From Cercis canadensis (taxonomy: Eukaryota; Streptophyta; Magnoliopsida; Fabales; Fabaceae), in contig QAOA01000573.1 in NCBI GenBank assembly GCA_003255065.1, forward strand, positions 9,829-73,828: 64,000 nucleotides of DNA, written 5' to 3'. Positions within the stretch are counted from its first letter, which is position 1; the number at the start of each line of letters is the position of its first letter. Positions 1-11,029 of this stretch are shown here, one piece after another. Under the pieces are notes generated by a model that saw only the letters and a list, made by a program, of their open reading frames with translations, searched no databases and was not told where the DNA came from. Made by a program: the position numbers and the translations under genes.

Positions 1-620
1 GAAATCAAAGGATAACATCAAGGTTAGCTATTTGGTCAAGTAGCTTCTCAAAGAAAGGAATGCCTTAATCACTTCTATGCATGCATGTGCAAATGTAACC
101 TCAACTAAGAAACAGAACAAGTTCTAGAGCGTCAAAATGATAGATGAAAACACACAAGAAAGAATCATGACATATGGCTCAAATCCTCACAGCTTATAAG
201 ACTACTAAGAATTAACTTATCCAAATCAAATTTTGTTGCCATATCACTTAAATCCAAGAAGCAAGATAATTGTCCACTCATGTTATAGCACTTAAGAATC
301 AAAATTGCTTCAAACCACTCTCTTCATAACTCTTAAATTGATTGGAAAGAACTAGAAAAATTTAAAAACACATAAAACAGAAAATTAAGCCTAAAACAGA
401 AAACATAACACTAAAAATCTAAACTGAAAACAGAAAAAGAGTAAAAACAGCAAGTAAAGTAAAATAGGAAAACAGAAAGCATAAAAACAAACACAACAAG
501 CTAATCCCTCCCCCACACTTAAATTTTTGCAGTGTCCTCAATGCAAAGCACAAAGCAAACAGTAAAAGCAAGCAAGGCAATAAAAATAAAAGAGAAAGGG
601 AAAGAAAACAGCCTGTGGGT
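1..620 (-). other. 3' noncoding internal region of element A
   Basis: AT-rich, A-biased DNA downstream of integrase in element A. It matches 9091-9689 of element B almost base for base, differing by small indels. I see no convincing coding sequence; the small ORFs here are low-complexity reads of A-rich repeats. Confidence 0.7.
506..531 (-). promoter_or_regulatory. internal polypurine-tract-like motif (element A)
   Basis: On the minus strand this reads as a G-rich purine run (GTGTGGGGGAGGG) preceded by TGCAAAAATTTAA. It repeats the motif that abuts the LTR at 8308-8333, but lies well inside the element. The copy in B is at 9575-9600. Confidence 0.5.
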
Positions 621-3600
621 TTAAGTCTCATAAAGGGCAGCAGACAAGTGCACCTCCTCCACCACTTGCTCTTGAAAACCCTCATAGAAAGGTTTCAGTC
701 GATGTCCGTTCACTGGGAAGGTCTGGTTGGTTGCCTCATTCTTGATCTGAATTGCACCATAAGGAAAGACATGAGTCACCACAAAAGGACCCATCCATCG
801 AGAACGAAGCTTGCCGGGCATTAGCTTGAGACGAGAGTTGTAGAGTAGCACTTTCTGACCAATGTAGAACTCTTTTCTCACCAACATCTTGTCATGGACA
901 GCCTTGGTCTTTTCTTTGTAGATTCTGGAATTCTCATAAGCTGCCAACCGGATTTCATCAAGTTCCTGCAGGTGGAGTTTCCTCTGTGATCCGGCTTGGG
1001 CTAAATCAAGATTACATTGCTTCACAGCCCAGTACGCCTTATGCTCGATCTCTACTGGAAGGTGACATGCCTTGCCAAAGACTAGCCTGTAAGGGGACAT
1101 GCCTATAGGGGTCTTGTAGGCAGTCCGATAGGCCCACAATGCATCATCAAAACGCAGGCTCCAGTCCTTTCTGTTGGGCTGGACAGTCTTCTCTAAAATT
1201 TGCTTGATCTCCCTATTTGACACCTCTGCTTGCCCATTGGTCTGTGGATGGTAAGGGATTGACACCTTGTGCACCACACCATACTTTCTCAACAAAGCAG
1301 CCATGTGCCTATTGCAGAAGTGTGAACCTTGGTTACTGATGATGGCTCTTGGAACGCCGAACCTGCAGAAAATGTGAGTCCTGACAAAATCTAAGACAAC
1401 ACGAGAATCATCAGTCCGGGTGGCCTTGGCCTCTACCCATTTAGAAACATAGTCTACAGCTAAAAGAATACACACAAAACCAAAAGAAGTAGGGAAATGA
1501 CCCATGAAATCGATGCCCCAAACATCAAATATCTCACAAAACAGCAAAGGCTGTTGAGGCATCTCATTCCTACGAGAAATATTACCTGTCCGTTGGCATT
1601 GGGCACAATTCTTACAAAAGCTGTACGCATCATGAAATAGGGTAGGCCAATAGAGTCCAGAATCTAAAACTTTACGAGCAGTGCGCTGAGGTCCAAAATG
1701 ACCACCACATGCAGAAGTATGACAGAACTGTAACACAGACTCAGACTCATGTCCAGGCACACACCTCCTAATTACTTGGTCACTACAGAGTCTCCACAAG
1801 TAGGGGTCATCCCACACATAATGTTTGGATTCACTTTTAAGCTTATCTACTTGATGCTTCTTAAAATAAGCAGGTAACTCAGAAGCAACTAAGTAGTTTA
1901 CCAGGTCAGCATACCAAGGATCTGTACCTTGCAGCTGATAAAGCTGCTCATCCGGGAAGGTTTCTCTGATGGGAAGGTTTTCCAAAGTCAGTGGTATCCG
2001 ACTCAGGTGATCTGCTACCAAGTTCTCGGCTCCACTCTTGTCTCTGATCTCAAGGTCGAATTCCTGCAAGAGCAGCATCCACCTAATGAGTCTAGGCTTC
2101 GCATCTGGCTTCTTGAGCAAGTACTTTAAAGCTACATGATCAGAGAAAGTAATGACTTTAGAATTAAGCAAATATGAACGAAATTTATCTAAAGCAAACA
2201 CAATTGCAAGGAGCTCTTTCTCAGTAGTGGTGTAATTTGCTTGGGCAGCATCCAAAGTGCGAGAGGCATAATAAATCACGTGGGACAGCTTGTCCACTCG
2301 CTGTGCAAGGACAGCTCCTACTGCAAAGTTTGATGCATCGCACATAAGCTCAAAGGGAAACTCCCAGTTAGGTGGCTGCATGATGGGAGGGGAGGTAAGG
2401 CTCTGCTTCAGCTGATCAAAGGCTACTCTGCACTGCTTATCAAAGTCGAAATCCACTTCTTTCTGGAGAAGCTTAGACAATGGCAAGGCAATCTTACTGA
2501 AGTCCTGGATGAATTGCCTGTAAAACCCTGCATGACCAAGAAAGGAACGCACTTCCCGCACACAAGTGGGGTAGGGTAAGGAGGCAATAACATCTATCTT
2601 AGCCTTATTAACTTCAATGTCTTTGCTAGAAATTACATGCCCTAAAACTATGCCTTGTTCGACCATGAAGTGACATTTCTCAAAATTAAGAACAAGGTTA
2701 GTCTCAATGCATCTATCAAGTACCCTAGCAAGGCTATCTAAACATGCATCAAAAGAGGAGCCATATACAGTAAAGTCATCCATGAATACCTCCATGCAGT
2801 GTTCTAAAAAATCAGAAAATATGCTCACCATACACCGCTGGAATGTACCAGGGGCATTACACAGGCCGAAGGGCATCCTCCTATATGCAAATGTGCCGAA
2901 TGGACAGGTGAAAGTCGTCTTCTCCTGATCCTCTGGGGCTATGTGAATCTGGAAGTAGCCTGAGAAGCCATCCAGGAAGCAGTAATGGGACTTCCCTGCC
3001 AGTCTCTCTAACATCTGATCAATAAAGGGTAGAGGGAAGTGATCCTTCCTTGTCGCCTGGTTGAGTCTTCTATAATCGATGCAGACGCGCCAGCTGTTCT
3101 GCACTCTGGTGGGGATCAACTCGTTCTTCTCATTGGCTACCACAGTTATGCCACTCTTCTTTGGAACCACTTGAACTGGACTCACCCATTTGCTATCTGA
3201 GATGGGGTAGATCATGCCGGCTGACAACAGCTTGCTCACTTCTTTCTTGACCACATCCAGAATCAACGGGTTAAGTCGCCGTTGGGGCTGCCTCACTGGT
3301 TTAGCTTCTTCCTCTAATAAAATCCTTTGCATGCAGGTGGAGGGGCTAATGCCAGGAATGTCTGCAAGTGTCCATCCAATGGCTGTCTTCCGCTGCTTCA
3401 GAATCTGCAACAACCTCTCTTCTTGTTCAGGTTGCAGATTGTTGGCTATGATGACAGGCAGCTTTTCTTCTGCTTCTAGGAAAGCATACTTGAGATGGTC
3501 AGGTAACGGTTTCAGCTCAAGAATAGGTGGTTGCTGCACAGAAGGAACTAGCTTGGTTGGAGAAACCAAGTCTGCTGTGTGAAGCTCAGAAACACCTACA

Positions 3601-4025
3601 AGCTCAGCACTATGCTCCAAAACAGTCTCATCATATCCCATATATGCAGAAATTTCAGAACAGGCATCACAACTCCCATCACAATTAGTACATGCAGGGC
3701 ACTCTAAAGTATCTAGCAAGCCTACTATATAAGGAAATTCAACTACCAATTCAGCATGCACATCATCAACTAGCAGGTCTATGACATCTATTTGGAACAC
3801 TGAATGCTCTTCTAGAGGGTGTTTCATGGCATCACTTAAATTAAAACGAATTACAGTGTCACCAAATTCCATGGACAGGGTACCAGCATACACATCAATT
3901 ATGGTCTTAGCAGTTTTAAGGAAGGGTTTACCTAAGATCAAAGGGGCATGTCTAGATGTAGACTCATCCTCCATATTTAACACATAAAAATCTGCTGGAA
4001 ATATTAAATCATTTACCCTAACCAA
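621..4025 (-). CDS. element A pol ORF: protease tail, RT, RNase H, integrase
   Basis: A 1134-codon open stretch holding most of an Athila-type pol. In order it has the protease C-terminus ([17 protein letters not shown]), a linker, reverse transcriptase ([14 protein letters not shown], then the catalytic box FMDDFTVYG), RNase H ([16 protein letters not shown]) and integrase with an HHCC zinc finger ([10 protein letters not shown]...CKNCAQC). The first integrase Asp is present in WGIDFMG and the Glu in [12 protein letters not shown]. The second catalytic Asp is lost: the motif reads ISNQGSHF where B reads INDQGSHF, a GAC to AAC change. The annotated start is only the first Met after a frameshift at about 4040; the natural frame would continue from gag. 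RT may be intact, but integration should fail. Confidence 0.88.
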   Translation of the reverse strand: MVRVNDLIFPADFYVLNMEDESTSRHAPLILGKPFLKTAKTIIDVYAGTLSMEFGDTVIRFNLSDAMKHPLEEHSVFQIDVIDLLVDDVHAELVVEFPYIVGLLDTLECPACTNCDGSCDACSEISAYMGYDETVLEHSAELVGVSELHTADLVSPTKLVPSVQQPPILELKPLPDHLKYAFLEAEEKLPVIIANNLQPEQEERLLQILKQRKTAIGWTLADIPGISPSTCMQRILLEEEAKPVRQPQRRLNPLILDVVKKEVSKLLSAGMIYPISDSKWVSPVQVVPKKSGITVVANEKNELIPTRVQNSWRVCIDYRRLNQATRKDHFPLPFIDQMLERLAGKSHYCFLDGFSGYFQIHIAPEDQEKTTFTCPFGTFAYRRMPFGLCNAPGTFQRCMVSIFSDFLEHCMEVFMDDFTVYGSSFDACLDSLARVLDRCIETNLVLNFEKCHFMVEQGIVLGHVISSKDIEVNKAKIDVIASLPYPTCVREVRSFLGHAGFYRQFIQDFSKIALPLSKLLQKEVDFDFDKQCRVAFDQLKQSLTSPPIMQPPNWEFPFELMCDASNFAVGAVLAQRVDKLSHVIYYASRTLDAAQANYTTTEKELLAIVFALDKFRSYLLNSKVITFSDHVALKYLLKKPDAKPRLIRWMLLLQEFDLEIRDKSGAENLVADHLSRIPLTLENLPIRETFPDEQLYQLQGTDPWYADLVNYLVASELPAYFKKHQVDKLKSESKHYVWDDPYLWRLCSDQVIRRCVPGHESESVLQFCHTSACGGHFGPQRTARKVLDSGLYWPTLFHDAYSFCKNCAQCQRTGNISRRNEMPQQPLLFCEIFDVWGIDFMGHFPTSFGFVCILLAVDYVSKWVEAKATRTDDSRVVLDFVRTHIFCRFGVPRAIISNQGSHFCNRHMAALLRKYGVVHKVSIPYHPQTNGQAEVSNREIKQILEKTVQPNRKDWSLRFDDALWAYRTAYKTPIGMSPYRLVFGKACHLPVEIEHKAYWAVKQCNLDLAQAGSQRKLHLQELDEIRLAAYENSRIYKEKTKAVHDKMLVRKEFYIGQKVLLYNSRLKLMPGKLRSRWMGPFVVTHVFPYGAIQIKNEATNQTFPVNGHRLKPFYEGFQEQVVEEVHLSAALYET

Positions 4026-4877
4026 AACATCCTTAAGAAGCCTGCAGGATAGGCTGTGCTTCTATTAGCAAGCTGAATGGCAACTCCAGTGGGTTTCAGT
4101 TCTCCAATCTGCAGTGATGAATAGATGGACTTGGGCATCACGTTGATGGAAGCACCCAGATCTAGCATGGCATTTGTAAACTACTTGTCTCCAATAGTGC
4201 AGGGAATGGTGAAAGTTCCAGGATCAGTGCACTTTGATGGTAAGTTAGGCTGGATCATTGCTGACACGTTTCTGCTCATGCTCACTTTCTCATTGCCTTT
4301 CAGTCTTCTCTTGTGGGTACACAAATCCTTCAGAAACCTTGCATACTTGGGAATCTGTTTAATTGCTTCTAGAAGAGGTATATTGACTTCTACCTTCCTG
4401 AAAGTATCCATGATCTCTTTATCTAGCTCATGCTCAGCAATTTTCTTGGACTGTGTAATTCTGTTTGGAAAGGGGAGAGGAATACTGGGGGTAGAGCTCT
4501 CTGTCTAATCCTGAAGGTGGATTGGCTGCTGTTTTGGAATAGCTTTAGAGGCTGCAGGATCTGAATTTTTTTCTTGAACAAAATTTTGAACCGTAGAAGG
4601 TAAGCTAGGTTCTGGAGCACTCACTTCTTTACCACTGCGCAGGGTTATGGCACTCACATTGCCTCTTGGATTGGTGACTGTCTGAGAAGGTAAATTGCTA
4701 GAACCTTGAGACTTCATCTCACTAATGGTGCTTGCAAGTTGACCTATCTGAGTCTCCAAGCTCTGAATGCTAGTCTCAGTCCTCTGTTGTACTTGCCAAT
4801 TGTTTCACTAAGTCTTCCAGGCTCGGTTCTGGCTTGTTAGCTTGCTGCATAGGCTGCTTCATTTGTGCTTGGTACTG
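4026..4877 (-). pseudogene. element A gag-pol junction and protease, frame-broken
   Basis: The segment linking gag to pol is in several frames. The protease core is readable in 4040-4411, with DLGASINVMP as the probable aspartic active site (DLGA rather than the commoner DSG/DTG). Compared with B, a CAG codon became TAG just after the gag ORF (4875-4877), a 14-bp deletion lies near 4790, and one base is missing near 4041 where A has aagaagcc and B has aagaaggcc. These lesions separate gag from pol. Confidence 0.75.
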
Positions 4878-6080
4878 CTAGTTGCTTGAACTTGCATTGT
4901 ACCTAGGCTGTTGTGGCTGGTACGTTTGTTGTTGCTGCTGCTGGTAAGGTTGGCCAGAATTTCCTCCATACCTTAAATTAGGGTGATCTCGCCAACCAGG
5001 GTTGTAGGTGGAGGAGTGGGGGTCATATCGGGGCTGTTGGTAAGGTCTGCCAGGAAAGACTCTAGCCACTACTTCAGTGTTGTCTTGGAGAGTAGGGCAC
5101 TGATCTGTTGGATGACTAGACAGGGAACAAATTCCACATAGCTTGGCATGAGCTTGAACCGGTGTGTGCCCCATTGCTAGCTGTCTAACCAAGGAGGTCA
5201 ATTCCTCCAAACGAGTCTCCACCCTTTGTTGATCTGCCATCTGCACCTCATTCACTCCTCTAGCTGGGGTGAGCATCCTTGTGCCAAATTGCTGTGCATT
5301 GTCTGACATTTTGGATATTAAATCTCTTGCAGCTGCAGGGGTCTTGTCCACTAAGGCACCTCCAGAAGCAGCATCCACATAGCCTCGATCCATAGGAAGA
5401 AGTCCTTCGTAGAAATATTGGATGAGCAACTGGTCACTGATTTGATGATGGGGGCAGCTTCCACAGAGTTTCTTGAATCTCTCCCAATACTCATGTAGTG
5501 TCTCTCCACTGTTTTGCCTTATGCCACATATTTCTTTTCGGATGGCAGCAGCTCTTGAGGCAGGGAAGAATCTTTCAAGAAAGCACCTCTTCAAGTCATT
5601 CCAGCATGTGATGATGGATGGCTGCAAGTATAGCCAATCCTTCGCTGCTCCATCTAATGAAAAGGGAAAAGCCCTAAGCTTGATGTGCTCCTCTTCAATT
5701 GACTGAGGCTTCATGGTAGAACACACTATGTGAAATTCCTTCAAATGCTTGTGAGGATCTTCACCTGCAAGTCCATGAAACTTTGGGAGCAAGTGTATTA
5801 ATCCAGACTTTAATTCGAAATTAGCATCAGGATATTGAATACACAAAGGTTGGTAATTATCATCAGGGGCAGCCAACTCCTTAAGTGTCCTAGCCCTAGC
5901 ATGCATGTCATTATTTCCAGCCCCATTATTAGCAGCAAGATCAACCTCAGGATTAATGTCATTGGCAGCCATATTATGCTCTATGTGATTAGGAGTTCTA
6001 CGTGCCCTAGCAAGTGTGTGCAAGGTTCTCTCTATTTCAGAATCACCTTCAAGTAGTTCAAATTGAGAGGACCGAGTCAT
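4878..6080 (-). CDS. element A gag (capsid region), truncated by nonsense codon
   Basis: A 400-codon gag ORF starting MTRSSQFELLEGDSE. Retrotransposon-gag capsid features include LIHLLPKFHGLAGEDPHKHLKEF, the aromatic AKDWLYLQP, HEYWERFKKLCGSCPHHQ and LLIQYFYEGLLPMDR. Farther on is CGICSLSSHPTDQCPTL, a possible modified zinc knuckle, then a Gln-rich tail. The start Met is supported by the same MTRSS start in element B (17803) and in the distant relative at 63035. It ends at a TAG that replaced a Gln codon still present in B. Role: capsid and nucleocapsid protein of the retrotransposon particle. Confidence 0.85.
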   Translation of the reverse strand: MTRSSQFELLEGDSEIERTLHTLARARRTPNHIEHNMAANDINPEVDLAANNGAGNNDMHARARTLKELAAPDDNYQPLCIQYPDANFELKSGLIHLLPKFHGLAGEDPHKHLKEFHIVCSTMKPQSIEEEHIKLRAFPFSLDGAAKDWLYLQPSIITCWNDLKRCFLERFFPASRAAAIRKEICGIRQNSGETLHEYWERFKKLCGSCPHHQISDQLLIQYFYEGLLPMDRGYVDAASGGALVDKTPAAARDLISKMSDNAQQFGTRMLTPARGVNEVQMADQQRVETRLEELTSLVRQLAMGHTPVQAHAKLCGICSLSSHPTDQCPTLQDNTEVVARVFPGRPYQQPRYDPHSSTYNPGWRDHPNLRYGGNSGQPYQQQQQQTYQPQQPRYNASSSN

Positions 6081-6966
6081 GCACTATGCAAATCAAAAGA
6101 TAACAACACTCTAAAACACACTAGAACACACCAAAACAGTAAAACAGTGAATCAATGAAAGAAAAGTGCAAAAACCACAACACACTAAATGCACTAGACA
6201 AATGCAAAAAGACACCAAAATAATACTAATTGACCCAACAAAACATTTTTAAAAATTTTTCTACCACCACAGCATGAAATATTGATGAAAAGGAAACTCA
6301 AAAATCAAATAAAAAATCTTAAAAAATTGAAAAAGGGGTCTAAACGATGGAATTTGGCCGAGATAGGGTGGTGCTCAATGCTTTAGCATTGAGCTATATT
6401 TCTCACACCGTTTTCCTTCAACTGACCAATTTTCAGCTCAATCAGAGCACAAAAATCCGTACAGAATTTTGACCCGTAAAATCGTAATTTCAAGCCAAAA
6501 CGCTAGGGAAACAGGGAAAAATTTGGGAATAGGCACAAGAATTCACACAATGGGAACCTAAAACAGTAAGGCAAACAAGACAGCAAGAAAAAAAAAAAAA
6601 TCACAGACCTTACACAATATAGAAATTTTACCAAAAAGTGAACTAAGATAGCAAAGGGGACAGAATAGCAGCAAAGGAGACAAAACAAGGGCAATAATAG
6701 CACAAAGTTCAGCTCACAGTGCTTCTCACAAAGCAATTTCTCTGTCCACTAATTTGCAGCTCAATCCCAGTTGGTCAGAATCAAAAACAAGACAGAAACA
6801 GAAACACTAACCAGAGAAAGACAACCTAAACAAAACAGGAAAACAAAATAGGAAAACAAGTAGAACAAGGGGAAAACGAAGGAAGAACAATTGCTAGAAA
6901 CAATAACAGTAAGCAAGCAAAATAGTAATAAAAGAGTTCTAAGAAGATTAATTTGTTAGGTGAAAT
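6081..6966 (-). other. 5' leader of element A
   Basis: Noncoding leader between the primer site and gag. It holds a block conserved with element B and with the distant element at 62345 (minus-strand reading TTGGTCAGTTGAAGGAAAA), followed by a hairpin. A second conserved block (TGGTGGTAGAAAAATTTTT) lies nearer gag. These are candidate packaging or translation-control elements. Confidence 0.6.
6373..6394 (-). promoter_or_regulatory. leader hairpin, 10-bp perfect stem
   Basis: The sequence gctcaatgct-tt-agcattgagc is a perfect inverted repeat with a two-base loop, about 570 bases downstream of the primer site on the element's sense strand. Element B keeps two copies of it after a leader duplication. 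Confidence 0.6.
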
Positions 6967-6983
6967 CCCCGGCAACGGCGCCA
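6967..6983 (-). promoter_or_regulatory. primer binding site, tRNA-Asp type (element A)
   Basis: On the minus strand this reads TGGCGCCGTTGCCGGGG, the primer site commonly used by Athila-lineage elements and complementary to the 3' end of tRNA-Asp. It lies six bases inside the LTR end. Confidence 0.88.
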
Positions 6984-6989
6984 AAATTT

Positions 6990-8307
6990 TGACGGGTGCC
7001 GAACCGTACAAAATTAAACTACTAATTGCAACTAAATTGTAGTATAGGATGCAACCAGTGTCGTCTCCCAAGGATTCACCAGAACAACTAATCTTTTAAG
7101 AACTTAAGCAAGAACAGAATAAGGGGGGGTTTTGTGTTGAATGCAATATACTAAGAATTAAGAAAGCAGTAAATTGAATTTATCAAATAAGAGAAAACGC
7201 AATCAACTCAAGCAGGCAACCAAACTCTAATCCATCCTTGTTCACTAAAGATAACCTAGATCTGATTTAATTCTTGGTTAAGTGTTACCTGGAACCCCTA
7301 ACAATAACACTTAGAATTCCTACTGATTTACCAATCAGGATTCAATTAATCATGGAATTAAGACTCTAGGCAACCGCTCTATATCACTAAATCCAGATTA
7401 ATTTAATAACCGAATTATCCAAGTTAACCATATATTAAAGACCTTTAAAGTATGATTATCAATCTGATTACTGTTATGAATCTAATCAACCGATTTAAAT
7501 TCATACAACTCATGGAATCAAAGTACCATTCAATCACATGAAGAAGGGGAGAAGCAGTAATTCAAATTAAATTAAATCAAACCCGGTTGAAGCACAGGAA
7601 CTCTGGATTGTCAAGTTTGGCTCCTCTTGAATTGATTACAAACGAACTTAGCCTTCCATGGAAGACTTGAACACAAAGCAAAGGGGAAAAACGAACTAAG
7701 CAAAGGAGGCAGCAGCAGCTCAAGGAATTTCGTATCTCTTCTGATTGTGTATATTTGCCTCAACAACTTGAGAATATATACTAGCTGGCTGCCTCCTCTA
7801 GGTTTCCTAATGGTTTCCTAATTACAAAATAAACCTAGTTTCCTAAATTATTAATGGTAAAAACATGATCAAGCCCTAGTGTCATGTGTGCTGGCCCAAA
7901 AACAGATGTTGGCCCAAATAAACATGCTCTGGTCCAATAGGCAGCCCTAAGGAAAGGAATCAGTCAATGCTGGGCGGAGTGCTGGGCGGAGCAGAAAATC
8001 TGGACTGCTTGCACGCGAATTTCAGTTGTCCAGACGCGAGAATCAGCTTCTGGGCTCTTCATATGAAATGTGGAATTTTCTGTCAGCTTTCCAACGAAAC
8101 TGGAATCACATCAATCGGACATCTATAGCAAAAGATATGGTGAAAAACGTAAGCAGTGCCAGAATTTAACAGTTAAGCAATTAAAATCTACAAGCACCAA
8201 CAAGTCCAAATCTACAAAACATGTCTAAAAGCCATAAAAATCACTAGAAACACACACTAAAAGACTAAGTATAAGAGAAACAAATAGTATAAAATAATGT
8301 GTTATCA
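6990..8307 (-). repeat. shared LTR between elements A and B
   Basis: A 1318-bp LTR that begins TGATAACACA and ends ACCCGTCA on the minus strand. Its left side carries the primer site of A and its right side the polypurine tract of B, so it is both the 5' LTR of A and the 3' LTR of B. It differs from the right LTR (1293 bp) by a 12-bp tandem duplication (tgctgggcggag repeated), an 11-bp indel in a duplicated gtttcctaat stretch, a 2-bp indel and a few substitutions. A TATA-like AGTATATATTC lies at about 7772-7783. Confidence 0.92.
7772..7783 (-). promoter_or_regulatory. candidate LTR TATA box
   Basis: The minus strand reads AGTATATATTCTC here. In the right LTR the same place has lost bases and reads AATATATTC, a weaker TATA. 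The position, about 530 bp into the LTR from its 5' end, fits a U3/R boundary. Confidence 0.35.
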
Positions 8308-8333
8308 AATTCCCCCACACTTAGCTTTTTGCA
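8308..8333 (-). promoter_or_regulatory. polypurine tract of element B
   Basis: On the minus strand it reads AGCTAAGTGTGGGGGAATT and runs straight into the LTR start TGATAACA. This is the plus-strand primer for reverse transcription and confirms the element's orientation. Confidence 0.8.
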
Positions 8334-9689
8334 CTCCTGGGCAAAATCACAAGAAACAAACTAACTAGAATAAGAAAAACAGCTCTCCAATCAAATCAAG
8401 AATGCAAAGATTAAGGTAAGAAAACAATTCGAACTTAAAGAATAGCAACACTCATGGAACAATATCTCTTGACAACTAAAGAACAAAAAAACATGGCAAT
8501 TTTATTTAATAGGAATGAGTCAAAGTAGATAGCCTCTCACAAGATAAATAAATGCTCTCAATTCTCTCAAGTGTCTAAGGTAAGTATTTCTCTCCCATCA
8601 TCCTATCAAAATCACACTACCATAAGCTTGTTCACTTTCTCAATCTCCACTACCTATGTCACATGCATAACACAAATCAAAAGGACTTTTAAAGGGTTGT
8701 AATGGGGAAAGGTAAAAGGATGTCAATAATATGGAAAAATGGCTAAAGCACCCAAGGAATCACAAAGAGCATCTAATTATGGAGAATTTCAAGTACTTTA
8801 TGCATCTTGACTTTGGGCTTCAACTCATTTTTTTTTTTTTTTCCCAAAACAACTTTATTCTTTTGTTGCTGCTGTATTTTTTTTTTTTTTTTTTTTTTTG
8901 AAACATAACACTTAACAATTTCAACCACAACCAATCAGCCACAACTTGATGCTTTGTTTTTGTAAGAGTTTACTCCTTTTTTATTCAATGCAATGCTCTG
9001 CAATTCCTAAGGGTTGGGTAGGACATGGTTTTACACTTAGGCTTGCAATGAGCTACACATGAAAGAAAAGATCAATAGGCTCAAAAAGGGGAAATCAAAG
9101 GATAACATCAAGGTTAGCTATTTGGTCAAGTAGCTTCTCAAAGAAAGGAATGCCTTAATCACTTCTATGCATGCATGTGCAAATGTAACCTCAACTAAGA
9201 AACAGAACAAGTTCTAGAGCGTCAAAATGATAGATGAAAACACACAAGAAAGAATCATGACATATGGCTCAAATCCTCACAGCTTATAAGACTACTAAGA
9301 ATTAACTTATCCAAATCAAATTTTGTTGCCATATCACTTAAATCCAAGAAGCAAGATAATTGTCCACTCATGTTATAGCACTTAAGAATCAAAATTGCTT
9401 CAAACCACTCTTTTCATAACTTTTAAATTGATTGGAAAGAACTAGAAAAATTTAAAAACACATAAAACAGAAAATTAAGCCTAAAACAGAAAACATAACA
9501 CAAAATCTAAACTGAAAACAGAAAACAGTAAAAACAGCAAGTAAAGTAAAATAGGAAAACAGAAACAAGCTAATCCCTCCCCCACACTTAAATTTTTGCA
9601 GTGTCCTCAATGCAAAGCACAAAGCAAACAGTAAAAGCAAGCAAGGCACTAAAAATAAAAAAGAAAGGGAAAGAAAACAGCCTGTGGAT
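8334..9689 (-). other. 3' noncoding internal region of element B
   Basis: About 1.36 kb between integrase and the polypurine tract with no coding region. It contains long T runs (8829-8842, 8877-8899) and A-rich sequence. The PPT-like motif recurs at 9575-9600. Athila relatives often carry an env-like ORF at this place; none is seen here. Confidence 0.65.
9575..9600 (-). promoter_or_regulatory. internal polypurine-tract-like motif (element B)
   Basis: Minus strand TGCAAAAATTTAAGTGTGGGGG, then AGGG. It matches the LTR-adjacent tract at 8308-8333 over about 22 bases with two or three differences, 1.26 kb away, just downstream of integrase. Confidence 0.5.
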
Positions 9690-10829
9690 TTAAGTCTCAT
9701 AAAGGGCAGCAGACAAGTGCACCTCCTCCACCACTTGCTCTTGAAAACCCTCATAGAAAGGTTTCAGCCGATGTCCGTTCACTGGGAAAGTCTGGTTGGT
9801 TGCCTCATTCTTGATCTTAATTGCACCATAAGGAAAGACATGAGTCACCACAAAAGGACCCATCCATCGAGAACGAAGCTTGCCGGGCATTAACTTGAGA
9901 TGAGAGTTGTAGAGTAGCACTTTCTGACCAATGTAGAACTCTTTTTTCACCAACATCTTGTCATGGACAGCCTTGGTCTTTTCTTTGTAGATTCTGGAAT
10001 TCTCATAAGCCGCCAACCGAATTTCATCAAGTTCCTGCAGGTGGAGTTTCCTCTGTGATCCGGCTTGGGCTAAATCAAGATTACACTGCTTCAGAGCCCA
10101 GTACGCTTTATGCTCGATCTCTACTGGAAGGTGACATGCCTTGCCAAAGACTAGCCTGTAAGGGGACATGCCTATAGGGGTCTTGTAGGCAGTTCGATAG
10201 GCCCACAATGCATCATCCAAATACAGGCTCCAGTCCTTTCTGTTGGGCTGGACAGTCTTCTCTAAAATTTGCTTGATCTCCCTATTTGACACCTCTGCTT
10301 GCCCATTGGTCTGTGGATGGTAAGGGGTTGACACCTTGTGCACCACACCATACTTTCTCAACAAAGCAGCCATGTGCCTATTGCAGAAGTGAGAACCTTG
10401 GTCATTGATGATGGCTCTTGGAACGCCGAACCTGCAAAAAATGTGAGTCCTCACAAAATCTAAGACAACACGAGAATCATCAGTCCGGGTGGCCTTGGCC
10501 TCTACCCATTTAGAAACATAGTCCACAGCTAAAAGAATATACACAAAACCAAAAGAAGTAGGGAAAGGACCCATGAAATCGATGCCCCAAACATCAAATA
10601 TCTCACAAAACAGCAAAGGCTGTTGAGGCATCTCATTCCTACGAGAAATATTACCTGTCCGTTGGCATTGGGCACAATTCTTACAAAATCTATACGCATC
10701 ATGAAATAGGGTAGGCCAATAGAGTCCAGAATCTAAAACTTTACGAGCAGTGCGCTGAGGTCCAAAATGACCACCACATGCAGAAGTATGACAGAATTGT
10801 AACACAGACTCAGACTCATGTCTAGGCAC
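9690..10829 (-). CDS. element B integrase ORF
   Basis: A 379-codon stretch covering the integrase HHCC finger ([17 protein letters not shown]...CKNCAQC), the catalytic core with Asp in [10 protein letters not shown], Asp in INDQGSHF and Glu in [12 protein letters not shown], and a C-terminal tail ending [10 protein letters not shown]. All three acidic residues remain, unlike in A. It is cut off from RT by a one-base deletion near 10845 (A has cttggtcac, B has ctggtcac) and by a TAA near 11028, so the Met start is only a consequence of the breakage. It would integrate the cDNA if made as part of a full pol. Confidence 0.82.
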   Translation of the reverse strand: MPRHESESVLQFCHTSACGGHFGPQRTARKVLDSGLYWPTLFHDAYRFCKNCAQCQRTGNISRRNEMPQQPLLFCEIFDVWGIDFMGPFPTSFGFVYILLAVDYVSKWVEAKATRTDDSRVVLDFVRTHIFCRFGVPRAIINDQGSHFCNRHMAALLRKYGVVHKVSTPYHPQTNGQAEVSNREIKQILEKTVQPNRKDWSLYLDDALWAYRTAYKTPIGMSPYRLVFGKACHLPVEIEHKAYWALKQCNLDLAQAGSQRKLHLQELDEIRLAAYENSRIYKEKTKAVHDKMLVKKEFYIGQKVLLYNSHLKLMPGKLRSRWMGPFVVTHVFPYGAIKIKNEATNQTFPVNGHRLKPFYEGFQEQVVEEVHLSAALYET

Positions 10830-11029
10830 ACACCTCCTAATTACTGGTCACTACAGAGTCTCCACAAGTAGGGGTCATCCCACACATAATGTTTGGATTC
10901 ACTTTTAAGTTTATCTACTTGATGCTTCTTAAAATAAGCAGGTAACTCAGAAGCAACTAAGTAGTTTACCAAGTCAGCATACCAAGGATTTGTACCTTGC
11001 AGCTGATAAAGCTGCTCATCCGGGAAGGT

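Larger units (their letters stand above)
1..8307 (-). mobile_element. Athila-lineage Ty3/gypsy element A, 3' end cut off by window
   Basis: Minus-strand LTR retrotransposon made of internal DNA (1-6989) and a 5' LTR (6990-8307). Seen: an LTR with TG/CA ends, a tRNA-Asp-type primer site directly inside it, a gag ORF, and pol in the order protease-RT-RNase H-integrase. The window start matches position 9091 of neighbour B, so about 780 bases of internal DNA plus the outer LTR lie beyond the window. The lineage call rests on the primer site, the GTGTGGGGG purine tracts and the gag type. No env-like ORF is visible. Several lesions make the element non-autonomous. Confidence 0.9.

Noticed and set aside
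419..685. Minus-strand ORFs at 419-685 and 9452-9754 with hydrophobic sequence as env-like proteins
   Set aside because: Reads of A-rich simple sequence (Leu/Phe/Cys runs) overlapping the integrase end. They differ by frame and length between copies, so no conserved protein.
3214..3582. Plus-strand ORFs across 621-17400 (for example 2707-2928, 3214-3582, 14053-14436)
   Set aside because: They lie opposite the minus-strand gag-pol and recur identically in each copy. They are antisense shadows with no motif of their own.
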